DNA of 16,331 nt, taken from CAYNDB01 sp964395915 (lineage in GTDB: Bacteria > Nitrospinota_A > UBA7883 > JAJRTC01). The DNA is taken from positions 1-16,331 of the forward strand of contig CAYNDB010000053.1 in NCBI GenBank assembly GCA_964395915.1, written 5' to 3'. Below, piece after piece: positions 5,932 to 13,713 of this stretch (positions within the stretch are counted from its first letter, which is position 1; every line of letters starts with the position of its first letter). A model generated the notes under the pieces. The model was not told where the DNA came from and did no database searches. It worked only from the letters and a program-made list of their open reading frames with translations. The translations under genes and the position numbers were made by a program.

Positions 5932-7739
5932 AAAGCAGGAAAGTAAAACTTTTAATGGCGTTTATCCTTGTCCTTGCCATTTTAGGTTCAGGGATATTCA
6001 TTTACTACAGCAAGCTTGGGGTCAGGTGGGAAGATGTATTGCATCATTGGATGCATCAACCAGGCGTTTCGAAAGTTATGGGATGGATAGGGCTGACGGA
6101 AGAAACGGTATTGGCTGGCAAAAAGGTTTACTGGTGCCCGATGCATCCGCAGGTGAGGAGGAATAAACCCGGTTTATGCCCAATCTGCAGTATGCAGCTT
6201 GTGGCGATGAAGGAAGAGGAGGGGAAAAATAAAAAGGAAGGATCGCTTCTTTTCACTTCCCAACAGATACAGCAGGCGGGTGTTCGATTTGCTACGGTGA
6301 AACGTCTGACATTTATAAGTCTTATAGAAACAACCGGCAGGGTTGATGTGGACGAGCGGAGACTGAAAACAATTTCCGCCTGGGCTCCGGGGAGAAGCAG
6401 GATCGACGCTCTTTACGTGAACTTCACCGGCGCCACCGTCCGAAAGGGAGAGCCGCTTTTATCTATATATAATCCGGAGCTTTTGACTACGCAGGAAGAG
6501 TATCTGATGCTCTTGAAAAGCGGGACGCAAAGAATGGCTCCTCTTCTTGAGACAGTGAAGGCTCGCTTTAAACGCTGGGGGATAACCGATAAAGAAATAA
6601 ACAAAATCCGTAAAAAAGGAATAGCGTTGGAAAGCCTGACTATCTACTCTCCTATATCCGGCACGGTGATCGAGCGCATGGTAAACGAAGGGCAATATGT
6701 CAAAGAGGGGCAACCGCTTTTGAAACTGGCCGATCTTTCAAAGGTGTGGATATACGGCGACGTCTACGAAAACGAACTTCCTTTTATCAAGGTCGGAGCG
6801 CCTGTTGAGATATCCGTCCAGGGGAATACCATCACCGGGAAGGTTGATTTTGTCGACCCCGTTGTCCAGACAGATTCTCGAACAGTTCGTGTTCGTTTTG
6901 AAGCGTCAAATAAAAAGGGTTATCTGAAACCCGGGATGTTCGCAAGCGTTCGGGTCAGCGCGCCCGGAAAAGATCTCCTTGCCGTTCCGGAAAGCGCCGT
7001 TCTCCTTACCGGGCGGCGGGCGATTGTCATGGTGTCGGAAGGGAACGGTGTCATGCGTCCTGTGGAAGTAAAGCTTGGTAGAAAATGGCTCTATCTGTCA
7101 GACCAAGCGGATAAGAAAAAGAAAGCTTCATTTCTAAATGGTGATGAGCGATATCATGAAGTCCTGTCCGGGCTTGACGAGGGGCAGCAGGTAGTGTCAT
7201 CGGCGAATTTTCTCATCGCCGCAGAGGCCCAGTTTCAGGGAGCGTTAAAAAAGATTGCTCCTCCTTCAAAAAGAAAAGAAAAGCTAAAGCTTGCCGATGA
7301 TATTGAGTTAGCGTTCGCACATATCCTTAAGTCATATGAAAACATCAGAAAAACTCTTGCCCTGGACAACTCCGCTCCCGCAAAAAAAGCGGCTGCCCGT
7401 TTGATTGAAGATATCGACACCACCATGACTAAAGCGGATGGCGATGTGAAGAAAGCTCTGGAAGAGATCAAAGTAGGAGCCGCAGGGATCGCCAAGGGGA
7501 CAGAGAATATCGAGAAAACTCGCAGACTGTTAGCCTCCATAAGCCAGCCTATCATCTCACTTATCACACGATACGGTTTACCTTCAGGCGTAAAATTGAG
7601 AGCCTTCACATGTCCTATGACTAAAAATAATGAGCCATGGTTGCAACCCGGCAAAACTGTCGAAAATCCCTACATGGGGCAAAAAATGTCAACCTGCGGA
7701 ATCCCCCTTTCCCTGATGGATAAAGCAGGCGAAAAGTAA
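5928..7739 (+). CDS. cusB: CusB-type membrane fusion protein with two extra metal-binding modules
   Basis: Periplasmic adaptor linking CusA to CusC, 603 residues against about 400 for E. coli CusB. In order: a membrane anchor (about 7-27), a His/Met/Trp-rich linker (31-56), and a heavy-metal-binding domain at 68-94 with YWCPMHP...PGLCPICSMQL (Cys70, Met72, His73, Cys84, Cys87, Met89). The barrel-sandwich, lipoyl-like and beta-barrel parts follow (VDVDERRLKTISAW, IYSPISGTVIERMVNEGQYVKEG, VWIYGDVYENELPFIKVG). The C-terminal region, about 455-600, resembles DUF3347 and contains FTCPM, WLQPG, NPYMGQKMSTCG (Cys562, Cys590, Met583, Met587). ATG 5928 has GGGGAGA upstream and overlaps the cusC stop. 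Both extra modules suggest local loading of Cu(I)/Ag(I). Confidence 0.93.
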   Translation: MKSRKVKLLMAFILVLAILGSGIFIYYSKLGVRWEDVLHHWMHQPGVSKVMGWIGLTEETVLAGKKVYWCPMHPQVRRNKPGLCPICSMQLVAMKEEEGKNKKEGSLLFTSQQIQQAGVRFATVKRLTFISLIETTGRVDVDERRLKTISAWAPGRSRIDALYVNFTGATVRKGEPLLSIYNPELLTTQEEYLMLLKSGTQRMAPLLETVKARFKRWGITDKEINKIRKKGIALESLTIYSPISGTVIERMVNEGQYVKEGQPLLKLADLSKVWIYGDVYENELPFIKVGAPVEISVQGNTITGKVDFVDPVVQTDSRTVRVRFEASNKKGYLKPGMFASVRVSAPGKDLLAVPESAVLLTGRRAIVMVSEGNGVMRPVEVKLGRKWLYLSDQADKKKKASFLNGDERYHEVLSGLDEGQQVVSSANFLIAAEAQFQGALKKIAPPSKRKEKLKLADDIELAFAHILKSYENIRKTLALDNSAPAKKAAARLIEDIDTTMTKADGDVKKALEEIKVGAAGIAKGTENIEKTRRLLASISQPIISLITRYGLPSGVKLRAFTCPMTKNNEPWLQPGKTVENPYMGQKMSTCGIPLSLMDKAGEK

Positions 7740-7743
7740 AATT

Positions 7744-10700
7744 ATGATTCGTTTTATTATCGAGTGGTGTCTCCGCAATCGGCTGTTTGTCATCGTCGTC
7801 TCCATTATCGTCGCACTCATGGGGGCGTGGTCCCTTTCCCGTATAACGCTGGACGCGATCCCGGATCTTTCCGATGTTCAGGTTATAATCTCCACCAAAT
7901 GGATGGGGCGGGACTCGCAGACAATTGAGGATCAGGTTACGTATCCGCTGACAACATCAATGCTGGCTGTTCCAAAAGTCAAAGACGTGCGCGGTTACTC
8001 TTTTTTCGGCCAGTCTTTTGTCTACGTGATTTTCGAGGACGGCACAGACATCTACTGGGCCAGGAGCCGCGTCATGGAATATCTGAACCAGGCGCAAACG
8101 GATATCCCGAAAAATGTCACACCGACTCTCGGCCCGGACGCCACCGGCCTTGGATGGATATTTATCTATACGGTTGAAGACACTGAAAATCGTTATGATC
8201 TGGGGGAATTGCGCGCTCTGCAGGACTGGTACATTCGTTACCAGTTACTAAGCGTTCCTGGAGTATCCGAGGTGGCTGGTGTAGGCGGCGCGTTAAGACA
8301 ATACCAGATAACCGTTGACCCGCAAAAACTTCGCCTTTACAGGATTCCCCTACAAAAGATTATCAGCGCCGTCCGAAAAAGTAATAACGACGTGGGCGGA
8401 GAGGTGATGGAGCTTGGCGGGGCCGAGTTCATGGTCCGTGGGAGGGGATATATAAAAGGCATAGAAGATATTGAGAACGTGGTTCTCCAATCAACGGCGG
8501 ACGGGACGCCTACATTACTTCGGGATGTGGCGACTGTTAAAATTGGAGCGGCGACCAAACGTGGTGTCGCTGAAAAAGACGGGAAAGGCGAGGTTGTGGC
8601 CGGCATTGTTGTGGCCCGATACGGCGCGAACGCGCTGGATGTAATAAACGGTATAAAAGAAAAAATCAGTAAGATATCCCCCGGCCTTCCAAAGGGAATC
8701 GTTATCAAGCCCGCCTACGACCGCTCCGGTCTCATATATAGAGCCATCGCCACGCTTAAAAGCAAACTGATCGAAGAGATGATCATAGTCGCCCTTGTCA
8801 CCATGCTGTTTCTCTGGCATGCGCGTTCCGCTCTGGTAGCATCGATAACCTTGCCGCTTGGCATTCTAGCGTCGTTCATTATTATGAAGTCGATGGGGCT
8901 TGGAGCCAACATCATGTCTTTGGGCGGTATCGCCGTTGCCATTGGAGCCATGGTGGACGCCGCTGTGGTGATGGTGGAGAACACGCATAAACACCTTGAG
9001 AGAGCTGATGCTGATGGCGCTAAGCAGGACAGGTGGAAAGCGGTTCTGGACGCCAGCATGGAGGTTGGACCGGCTCTCTTTTTCTCGCTCCTTATAATCA
9101 CCGTTTCGTTCCTGCCAGTTTTCGTTCTTCAGGATCAGGCTGGAAGGCTTTTCAAACCGTTGGCGTTCACAAAAACTTTCGCGATGGGCGCGTCGGCGAT
9201 TTTGGCGATCACGCTTATCCCTGTGCTCATAGGGCTATTTGTCAAAGGCAAAATCCCCCCTGAATCGAAAAACCCGGCAAGCCGATTTCTTATTGCGGTT
9301 TATAAACCCACCATCCGCCTGGCGCTCAGGTTCAGGAAGACTGTTATAGCTCTGGCTATCCTGGCCCTCTTGTTTACATACATTCCGTACCGCCAATTAG
9401 GTAGCGAGTTCATGCCGCCGCTAAAGGAAGGGGATATCCTGTATATGCCTACCACAGTTCCTGGCCTGCCGGTAGCCGAAGCCACTAGAATTTTGCAGGT
9501 TCAGGATCGTCTGCTGAAACAGTTTCCGGAAGTGAACACCGTTCTGGGTAAAATCGGGCGCGCCAGCACGCCCACCGACCCTGCGCCGCTTTCCATGGTG
9601 GAAACCCACATCGCGCTCAAATCGGAGGAGGATTGGCCGAAGCGAATTATTGAGGAGGGGTACATCAAAAACATGGCGCTTGAAATGATTGGTCTTTTAG
9701 AAACTGAAAATATCACTAAAAACTTTCCGGTAGCTGAGACCTCCGCCCAAGTGGAGCGTAAAAGCCGATGGAGCGTCAACTCATGGATCAGGAACGAGCT
9801 GTTGAAAGGAAACAGTCTCCTCTCAATCAGGCGAGAGCTTGCCGACAAGCTTGTTGAAACGGTATCCTCCGATTTAATCTCTTACCTGAACGTTTCCGGA
9901 TACCTTGCGCAAAATTCAAATGAAAAAGCCAAGGAACTATTGAAAAGTTATAGAGCCGCGTCTGTTCCTTTGCGTAAGACAACGTTCGAAGAGCTTACAA
10001 AGGAGGAGATGAACCGTGTTGTAAATATACCGGGGATGCCAAACTGGTGGCTAATGCCGATAGAGACCCGTATCGGCATGCTTACAACCGGCATGAAAGG
10101 GTTGTTAGGACTTAAAATCAGGGGTGAAAATCTTGTCGAACTGGAGAAGCTCGCCATTGATGTGGAGAGAGTTCTGGGTTCAGTTCCGGGCACGCTCTCC
10201 GTTTCGGCGGAGCGTGTTATGGGCGGACGATATCTTGACATCAATCTTGATCGTCGGGAGCTTGCTCGGTACGGCATCACCATGGAAGACGCGCAGACAG
10301 TAATTGAGTTCGCCATCGGAGGGAAAAACATAACCCAGACTGTTGAGGGACGATATCGTTTCCCGGTTAATATTCGCTATCCACAGGAGCTGAGAGACGA
10401 CCCGGAAAAACTCAAAAAAGTTCTGCTCAAAGCCTCGAACGGAGCGTTAATCCCCATGGGAACAGTATCCGAAATCGACCTTCAGGATGGGCCGCCGATG
10501 ATCAGGAGCGAGAACGGCCTGCTCCTTGCCAACGTTCCCGTGGATATAGAAGCCGGCCTGGATATTGGAACCTACGTCAAACGCGCGCAGAACGCCATCG
10601 ACAGGGCCGTCGAGGCTGGAGAAATCACATTGCCTCCGGGATACTACATGGAGTGGAGCGGCCAGTTTGAGTTTATGGAGGAAGTAAACAAGAAACTTGA

Positions 10701-11253
10701 GGTCATTATTCCCTTAACGCTAGTACTTATTTTTCTGTTGTTATACCTCAACTTCAACAATATGACCGACACGCTGATAATTATGCTTAGCCTCCCTTTC
10801 AGCGTCATAGGCGGGATATGGCTTATTCACTGGCTCGGTTATAACCTCAGCGTGGCCGTGGCCGTCGGGTTTATTGCGCTTGCCGGGCTTGCCGCTGAAA
10901 CGGGCGTTGTCATGCTCGTTTACTTAAACCTTGCTTATGAGAAAAGGAAAAAAGAAGGTCAGATGAAAAACTGGAGTGATCTTGCGGAAGCCATAATCGA
11001 TGGGGCGGTAATGAGGGTTCGCCCAAAAATAATGGTGGTAAGCTGTCTTATATTCGGCCTTCTTCCCGTTATGTGGGCGACGGGAGTAGGATCGAGACCA
11101 ATGCAACGTATGGTAGCCCCCATGATAGGAGGGCTTATCACAGCTACAATCCTCACGCTGATAGTTATCCCGGTGATTTACTCGTTTGTGAAAAAAACAG
11201 GTGGTGTCGATGTATCTGATAACGATGCTCCGGATGACGGTGGAAATGTGTAG
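7744..11253 (+). CDS. cusA: CusA-type heavy-metal RND efflux pump with a 112-residue insertion
   Basis: Inner-membrane proton-driven pump of the HME-RND family, 1169 residues (E. coli CusA has 1047). The first helix is at about 11-30. GAMVDAAVVMVEN places the proton-relay aspartate at 405, the same number as in E. coli. The three Cu(I)/Ag(I)-binding methionines of CusA (573/623/672) correspond to Met568 (LYMPTTVPG), Met618 (PLSMVETH) and Met779 (RIGMLTTG). The first pair keeps its 50-residue spacing. The second is 161 instead of 49, so about 112 residues are inserted in the pore domain between roughly 632 and 755. GQFEFMEE and ALAGLAAETGVVMLVYL near the C-terminus are standard. It starts 4 nt after the cusB stop. 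Cu/Ag specificity is inferred from the methionines and neighbours. Confidence 0.95.
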   Translation: MIRFIIEWCLRNRLFVIVVSIIVALMGAWSLSRITLDAIPDLSDVQVIISTKWMGRDSQTIEDQVTYPLTTSMLAVPKVKDVRGYSFFGQSFVYVIFEDGTDIYWARSRVMEYLNQAQTDIPKNVTPTLGPDATGLGWIFIYTVEDTENRYDLGELRALQDWYIRYQLLSVPGVSEVAGVGGALRQYQITVDPQKLRLYRIPLQKIISAVRKSNNDVGGEVMELGGAEFMVRGRGYIKGIEDIENVVLQSTADGTPTLLRDVATVKIGAATKRGVAEKDGKGEVVAGIVVARYGANALDVINGIKEKISKISPGLPKGIVIKPAYDRSGLIYRAIATLKSKLIEEMIIVALVTMLFLWHARSALVASITLPLGILASFIIMKSMGLGANIMSLGGIAVAIGAMVDAAVVMVENTHKHLERADADGAKQDRWKAVLDASMEVGPALFFSLLIITVSFLPVFVLQDQAGRLFKPLAFTKTFAMGASAILAITLIPVLIGLFVKGKIPPESKNPASRFLIAVYKPTIRLALRFRKTVIALAILALLFTYIPYRQLGSEFMPPLKEGDILYMPTTVPGLPVAEATRILQVQDRLLKQFPEVNTVLGKIGRASTPTDPAPLSMVETHIALKSEEDWPKRIIEEGYIKNMALEMIGLLETENITKNFPVAETSAQVERKSRWSVNSWIRNELLKGNSLLSIRRELADKLVETVSSDLISYLNVSGYLAQNSNEKAKELLKSYRAASVPLRKTTFEELTKEEMNRVVNIPGMPNWWLMPIETRIGMLTTGMKGLLGLKIRGENLVELEKLAIDVERVLGSVPGTLSVSAERVMGGRYLDINLDRRELARYGITMEDAQTVIEFAIGGKNITQTVEGRYRFPVNIRYPQELRDDPEKLKKVLLKASNGALIPMGTVSEIDLQDGPPMIRSENGLLLANVPVDIEAGLDIGTYVKRAQNAIDRAVEAGEITLPPGYYMEWSGQFEFMEEVNKKLEVIIPLTLVLIFLLLYLNFNNMTDTLIIMLSLPFSVIGGIWLIHWLGYNLSVAVAVGFIALAGLAAETGVVMLVYLNLAYEKRKKEGQMKNWSDLAEAIIDGAVMRVRPKIMVVSCLIFGLLPVMWATGVGSRPMQRMVAPMIGGLITATILTLIVIPVIYSFVKKTGGVDVSDNDAPDDGGNV

Positions 11254-11401
11254 GTGGAATCGCGTCCAAATAACCTAGGCTAAAACTGTGTTGATAATCA
11301 CTCGTTATTTGCTAATCCTCGTACTGTCCAATAATCGAGCGGAACCGGAAAAAGGTTGATATTACAGCGAAGGCCATCTTAAAGAAGTTAACTTCCTGTT
11401 A
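11254..11401. other. Intergenic stretch after cusA
   Basis: About 150 bp with no credible gene and no clear intrinsic terminator. A loose AAATAAC/GTTATTT pair flanking about 30 nt (near 11265-11310) is too weak to call. The Pho-box repeats begin at 11402. Confidence 0.5.
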
Positions 11402-11441
11402 GCTAACACACATTTAGCCAAACCTTAACCCGATCTTAAGC
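11402..11441 (+). promoter_or_regulatory. Four-repeat Pho box upstream of the porin gene
   Basis: Four 7-bp repeats start exactly 11 bp apart: GCTAACA (11402), TTTAGCC (11413), CTTAACC (11424), CTTAAGC (11435). PhoB binds tandem direct repeats with 11-bp period (7-bp element plus 4-bp AT-rich spacer). The element here differs from the E. coli CTGTCAT type but matches the set upstream of phoB in this window. A -10 TATACT follows 10 bp after the last repeat, the usual Pho-promoter spacing. Confidence 0.8.
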
Positions 11442-11451
11442 TTTCTATTCG

Positions 11452-11457
11452 TATACT
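11452..11457 (+). promoter_or_regulatory. -10 element of the porin promoter
   Basis: TATACT, 10 bp downstream of the Pho box, with no separate -35, as in PhoB-activated promoters. It predicts a transcription start near 11464 and a leader of about 75 nt with AGAGGAG 6 nt before the ATG. Confidence 0.65.
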
Positions 11458-11538
11458 CCAACCCGAAAGGTCAAGGGACCTGCGCAAATAATAAGCGCGT
11501 AACAAAACATATTTAGAAAAAAACTAGAGGAGCAAAAA

Positions 11539-12687
11539 ATGTTTAGAGAGCTACTGACAGCGGTTATTATCACCAGCGTCATCTCCACTTCCGCGTTTGC
11601 CGGAGGGGTGAAGTATAAAGATGGCGACAAATACGTGAAGATGGGCGGGCGAATCCAGCTTCAATATCACAAGGTTGATCCCGATGGTGGGGAATCAACC
11701 GATGACGTGTTCTTTCGCCGCTTTCGCCCATACATCGAAGGGAGTATTCACAAAGACTGGAAGGGCAAATTCCAATGGGATATGGGCAAGGCCCACGGTG
11801 ACAACGAAATCGCCGTAAAAGACGCCTACATGCAATACAAAGGTATTAAGAACATGAAGATAACCGTTGGTAACGCCAACTATCCATTCTCCCGGGAAAA
11901 ATTAACCTCTTCCAAAAAACAGCAACTGGTGGAGCGAACATTTGTTGGTGACCATAACTACGGCACGCCTGACCGCCAGATGGGCGTTTATGTACAGGGT
12001 CACAATGGAACCAAAAAATTTGACTGGGCTGTTGGTGTGGCCGATGCGCGTATCGATCCTGACGCTAAAAAGCTGGATTTCGGTTCAGGCGCCAATGATC
12101 AAAAGGACTGGAACGAAGGCTTGATGTTAGGCGGCCGTATCAGTTTTCATCCATTCGGCAAGCTTAAGATGAGCCAGGGCGACTTCACAGGAAAGACCAA
12201 GGCTACTATAAGTGTAGCGGCTTTCAGCTGGAGCAACGACGACGACACCAACACCCGCACTGAATCAGGAGCCGATACCAGCAAGGGGAAAAAACCTGAT
12301 GTAAGCAAAGTGACCGGCGTTGAAATCAGCGGAGCCTTTCGTGGAGCCGGTTTTTCCGTCGACGCCCAGTACAACATATTTGACGCTAAAACTGTCGATA
12401 GCTCCGTTACCAGCGGAATTTATGAAAACGGTTCCACCCAGCTTACCAACCTTGCCATCGAAGGCGGTTATATGTTCGCAAGGAAGTTCGAAATTGTCGC
12501 AGGATACTCCAGCCAGGACGCCGATGGATATGGCGACGCCTGGACCAGAACCGCTATCGGGGTTAACTACTTCATCCACAAGCATGATATCAAGGTTCAG
12601 GCGACTTATCGCATGAACAAGAACATGAAGGGTCAAGAAGGTATTGATGAAGATGAACTCTTTGTTCAGACTCAGTACGTTTTTTAG
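11539..12687 (+). CDS. Phosphate-selective porin, OprO/OprP-like (Porin_O_P)
   Basis: Outer-membrane beta-barrel of 382 residues. The signal peptide is residues 1-21 with cleavage after AFA. The mature start GVKYKDGDKYVKMGGRIQLQYH and the following DDVFFRRFRPYIEGSIHKDWKGKFQWDMG match the opening strands of the Porin_O_P family. Alternating strands continue to the C-terminal phenylalanine (FVQTQYVF), the usual barrel-assembly signal. P. aeruginosa OprP/OprO take up phosphate and polyphosphate. Substrate preference cannot be read from sequence alone, but the Pho box directly upstream and phoBR-pst downstream support phosphate. A hairpin terminator at 12724-12757 separates it from phoB. Confidence 0.87.
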   Translation: MFRELLTAVIITSVISTSAFAGGVKYKDGDKYVKMGGRIQLQYHKVDPDGGESTDDVFFRRFRPYIEGSIHKDWKGKFQWDMGKAHGDNEIAVKDAYMQYKGIKNMKITVGNANYPFSREKLTSSKKQQLVERTFVGDHNYGTPDRQMGVYVQGHNGTKKFDWAVGVADARIDPDAKKLDFGSGANDQKDWNEGLMLGGRISFHPFGKLKMSQGDFTGKTKATISVAAFSWSNDDDTNTRTESGADTSKGKKPDVSKVTGVEISGAFRGAGFSVDAQYNIFDAKTVDSSVTSGIYENGSTQLTNLAIEGGYMFARKFEIVAGYSSQDADGYGDAWTRTAIGVNYFIHKHDIKVQATYRMNKNMKGQEGIDEDELFVQTQYVF

Positions 12688-12723
12688 TTCAGTAACGCTA
12701 TGCTGTCAGGAAAAGCATCTGAT

Positions 12724-12757
12724 CGCGGGAGAGGTTTTCGCCTCTCTCGCGTTTCTT
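12724..12757 (+). terminator. Intrinsic terminator after the porin gene
   Basis: An 11-bp stem (CGCGGGAGAGG at 12724-12734 with CCTCTCTCGCG at 12741-12751, one G-T pair), a 6-nt loop and a short T-rich tail (TTTCTT). Confidence 0.82.
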
Positions 12758-12950
12758 AAATTTGCGTAAAGAACCATGTCGGCACGAGTTAAGGTTAGCT
12801 ATAATAAGGGAGTTTTTTCGCGCTGATCCCATTATCCCTCCTCTACCACACACAGCGCCCAAACTCTTCCTTACGGGCGCCGCGCAACGCTTATTGCTTA
12901 CGCGGCGTCCAATGTTTATTTTTTTATTTATCGATACGAGATGTTATCGC
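12758..12950. other. Intergenic stretch between the porin terminator and the phoB Pho box
   Basis: No credible gene. The main structure is a hairpin at 12875-12910: GGGCGCCGCG and CGCGGCGTCC pair over 10 bp with one G-T, around a 16-nt loop, followed by the T-rich AATGTTTATTTTTTTATTTA. It could be a second terminator or a transcript-processing element. The roughly 25 bp before the Pho box (12926-12950) hold nothing I recognise. Confidence 0.5.
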
Positions 12951-12990
12951 CCTAACAAAATCTTAACGTATATTTAACCTAACCTTAACC
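12951..12990 (+). promoter_or_regulatory. Four-repeat Pho box upstream of phoB
   Basis: CCTAACA (12951), CTTAACG (12962), TTTAACC (12973) and CTTAACC (12984) start exactly 11 bp apart. Their sequence and number match the set at 11402-11441. This predicts that PhoB activates its own operon. The clearest -10, TACATT at 13011-13016, lies 20 bp after the last repeat, one helical turn further than at the porin promoter. Confidence 0.82.
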
Positions 12991-13022
12991 TAATTCGCTT
13001 GACCTCTTGATACATTAGGATC

Positions 13023-13712
13023 ATGAAAAATGGAGGCCCTTACAAAATACTTGTTGTTGATGACGAAGAGGATATTCGCGACCTTCTTCAATACAATCTG
13101 GAATCCGCCGGGTATGAAGTCCTTGTGTCTAAAACAGGCGAAGAGGCTCTAACCGCGATAAGAGCGACCAAACCAAAATGTGTTCTGTTAGACCTTATGC
13201 TTCCGGGAATGGATGGTTTGGATGTATGCAGAAAAGTCCGGCTGGAATCGACGATACGTGAAACTCCAATAATAATGCTTACAGCAAAGGGAGAAGAGGA
13301 GGATATTGTTAAAGGGCTGGAAATCGGCGCTGACGATTATGTGACAAAACCATTTAGCGTAAAAGAGATCCTTGCCCGTATTCAAGTTGCGCTTCGGCGA
13401 GTTTCCGAAGAAGATCTTCCTGAAAAAGTAGAGGTTAGTGGACTTGTTCTGGACAGGAACAGACGGGAAGTTTTCCTTAACAAAAAGTCTGTTGAGTTCA
13501 CCTTCACGGAATTCGCCATCCTGGACGCTCTTTTGAGTAAAGAGGGGGGCGTCATGACTCGGGACCAGATAGTTCTCGCCATCCGGGGAGGCGAAGTAAG
13601 CGTTTCGGAGCGTTCGGTGGACGTCCATATAACTTTCATCCGTAAGAAGCTCGGTTTGTGGGGCGGACGAATCCATACGGTGCGTGGCGTTGGCTACCGC
13701 CTTGATTATTGA
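13023..13712 (+). CDS. phoB: PhoB response regulator (OmpR/PhoB family)
   Basis: Cytosolic transcription factor of the phosphate-starvation response, 229 residues. The receiver domain (8-125) has the acidic pair in VVDDEED, phospho-acceptor Asp57 in VLLDLMLPG, Thr87 in IIMLTAKG and Lys109 in YVTKPFS. The DNA-binding winged helix (about 135-229) shows FTEFAILDALL, the recognition helix RSVDVHITFIRKKLG and the closing TVRGVGYRLDY, which is very PhoB-like. ATG 13023 is the only sensible start. AGGA at 13017-13020 is too close to serve as a ribosome site, and a predicted -10 at 13011 would make the mRNA leaderless. phoR starts 1 nt after the stop. Confidence 0.93.
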   Translation: MKNGGPYKILVVDDEEDIRDLLQYNLESAGYEVLVSKTGEEALTAIRATKPKCVLLDLMLPGMDGLDVCRKVRLESTIRETPIIMLTAKGEEEDIVKGLEIGADDYVTKPFSVKEILARIQVALRRVSEEDLPEKVEVSGLVLDRNRREVFLNKKSVEFTFTEFAILDALLSKEGGVMTRDQIVLAIRGGEVSVSERSVDVHITFIRKKLGLWGGRIHTVRGVGYRLDY

Positions 13713-13713
13713 C

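Noticed and set aside
12762..12977. 71-codon open frame on the plus strand between the porin and phoB
   Set aside because: It runs through the 12875-12910 hairpin and into the Pho box, has no ribosome site and no recognisable domain.
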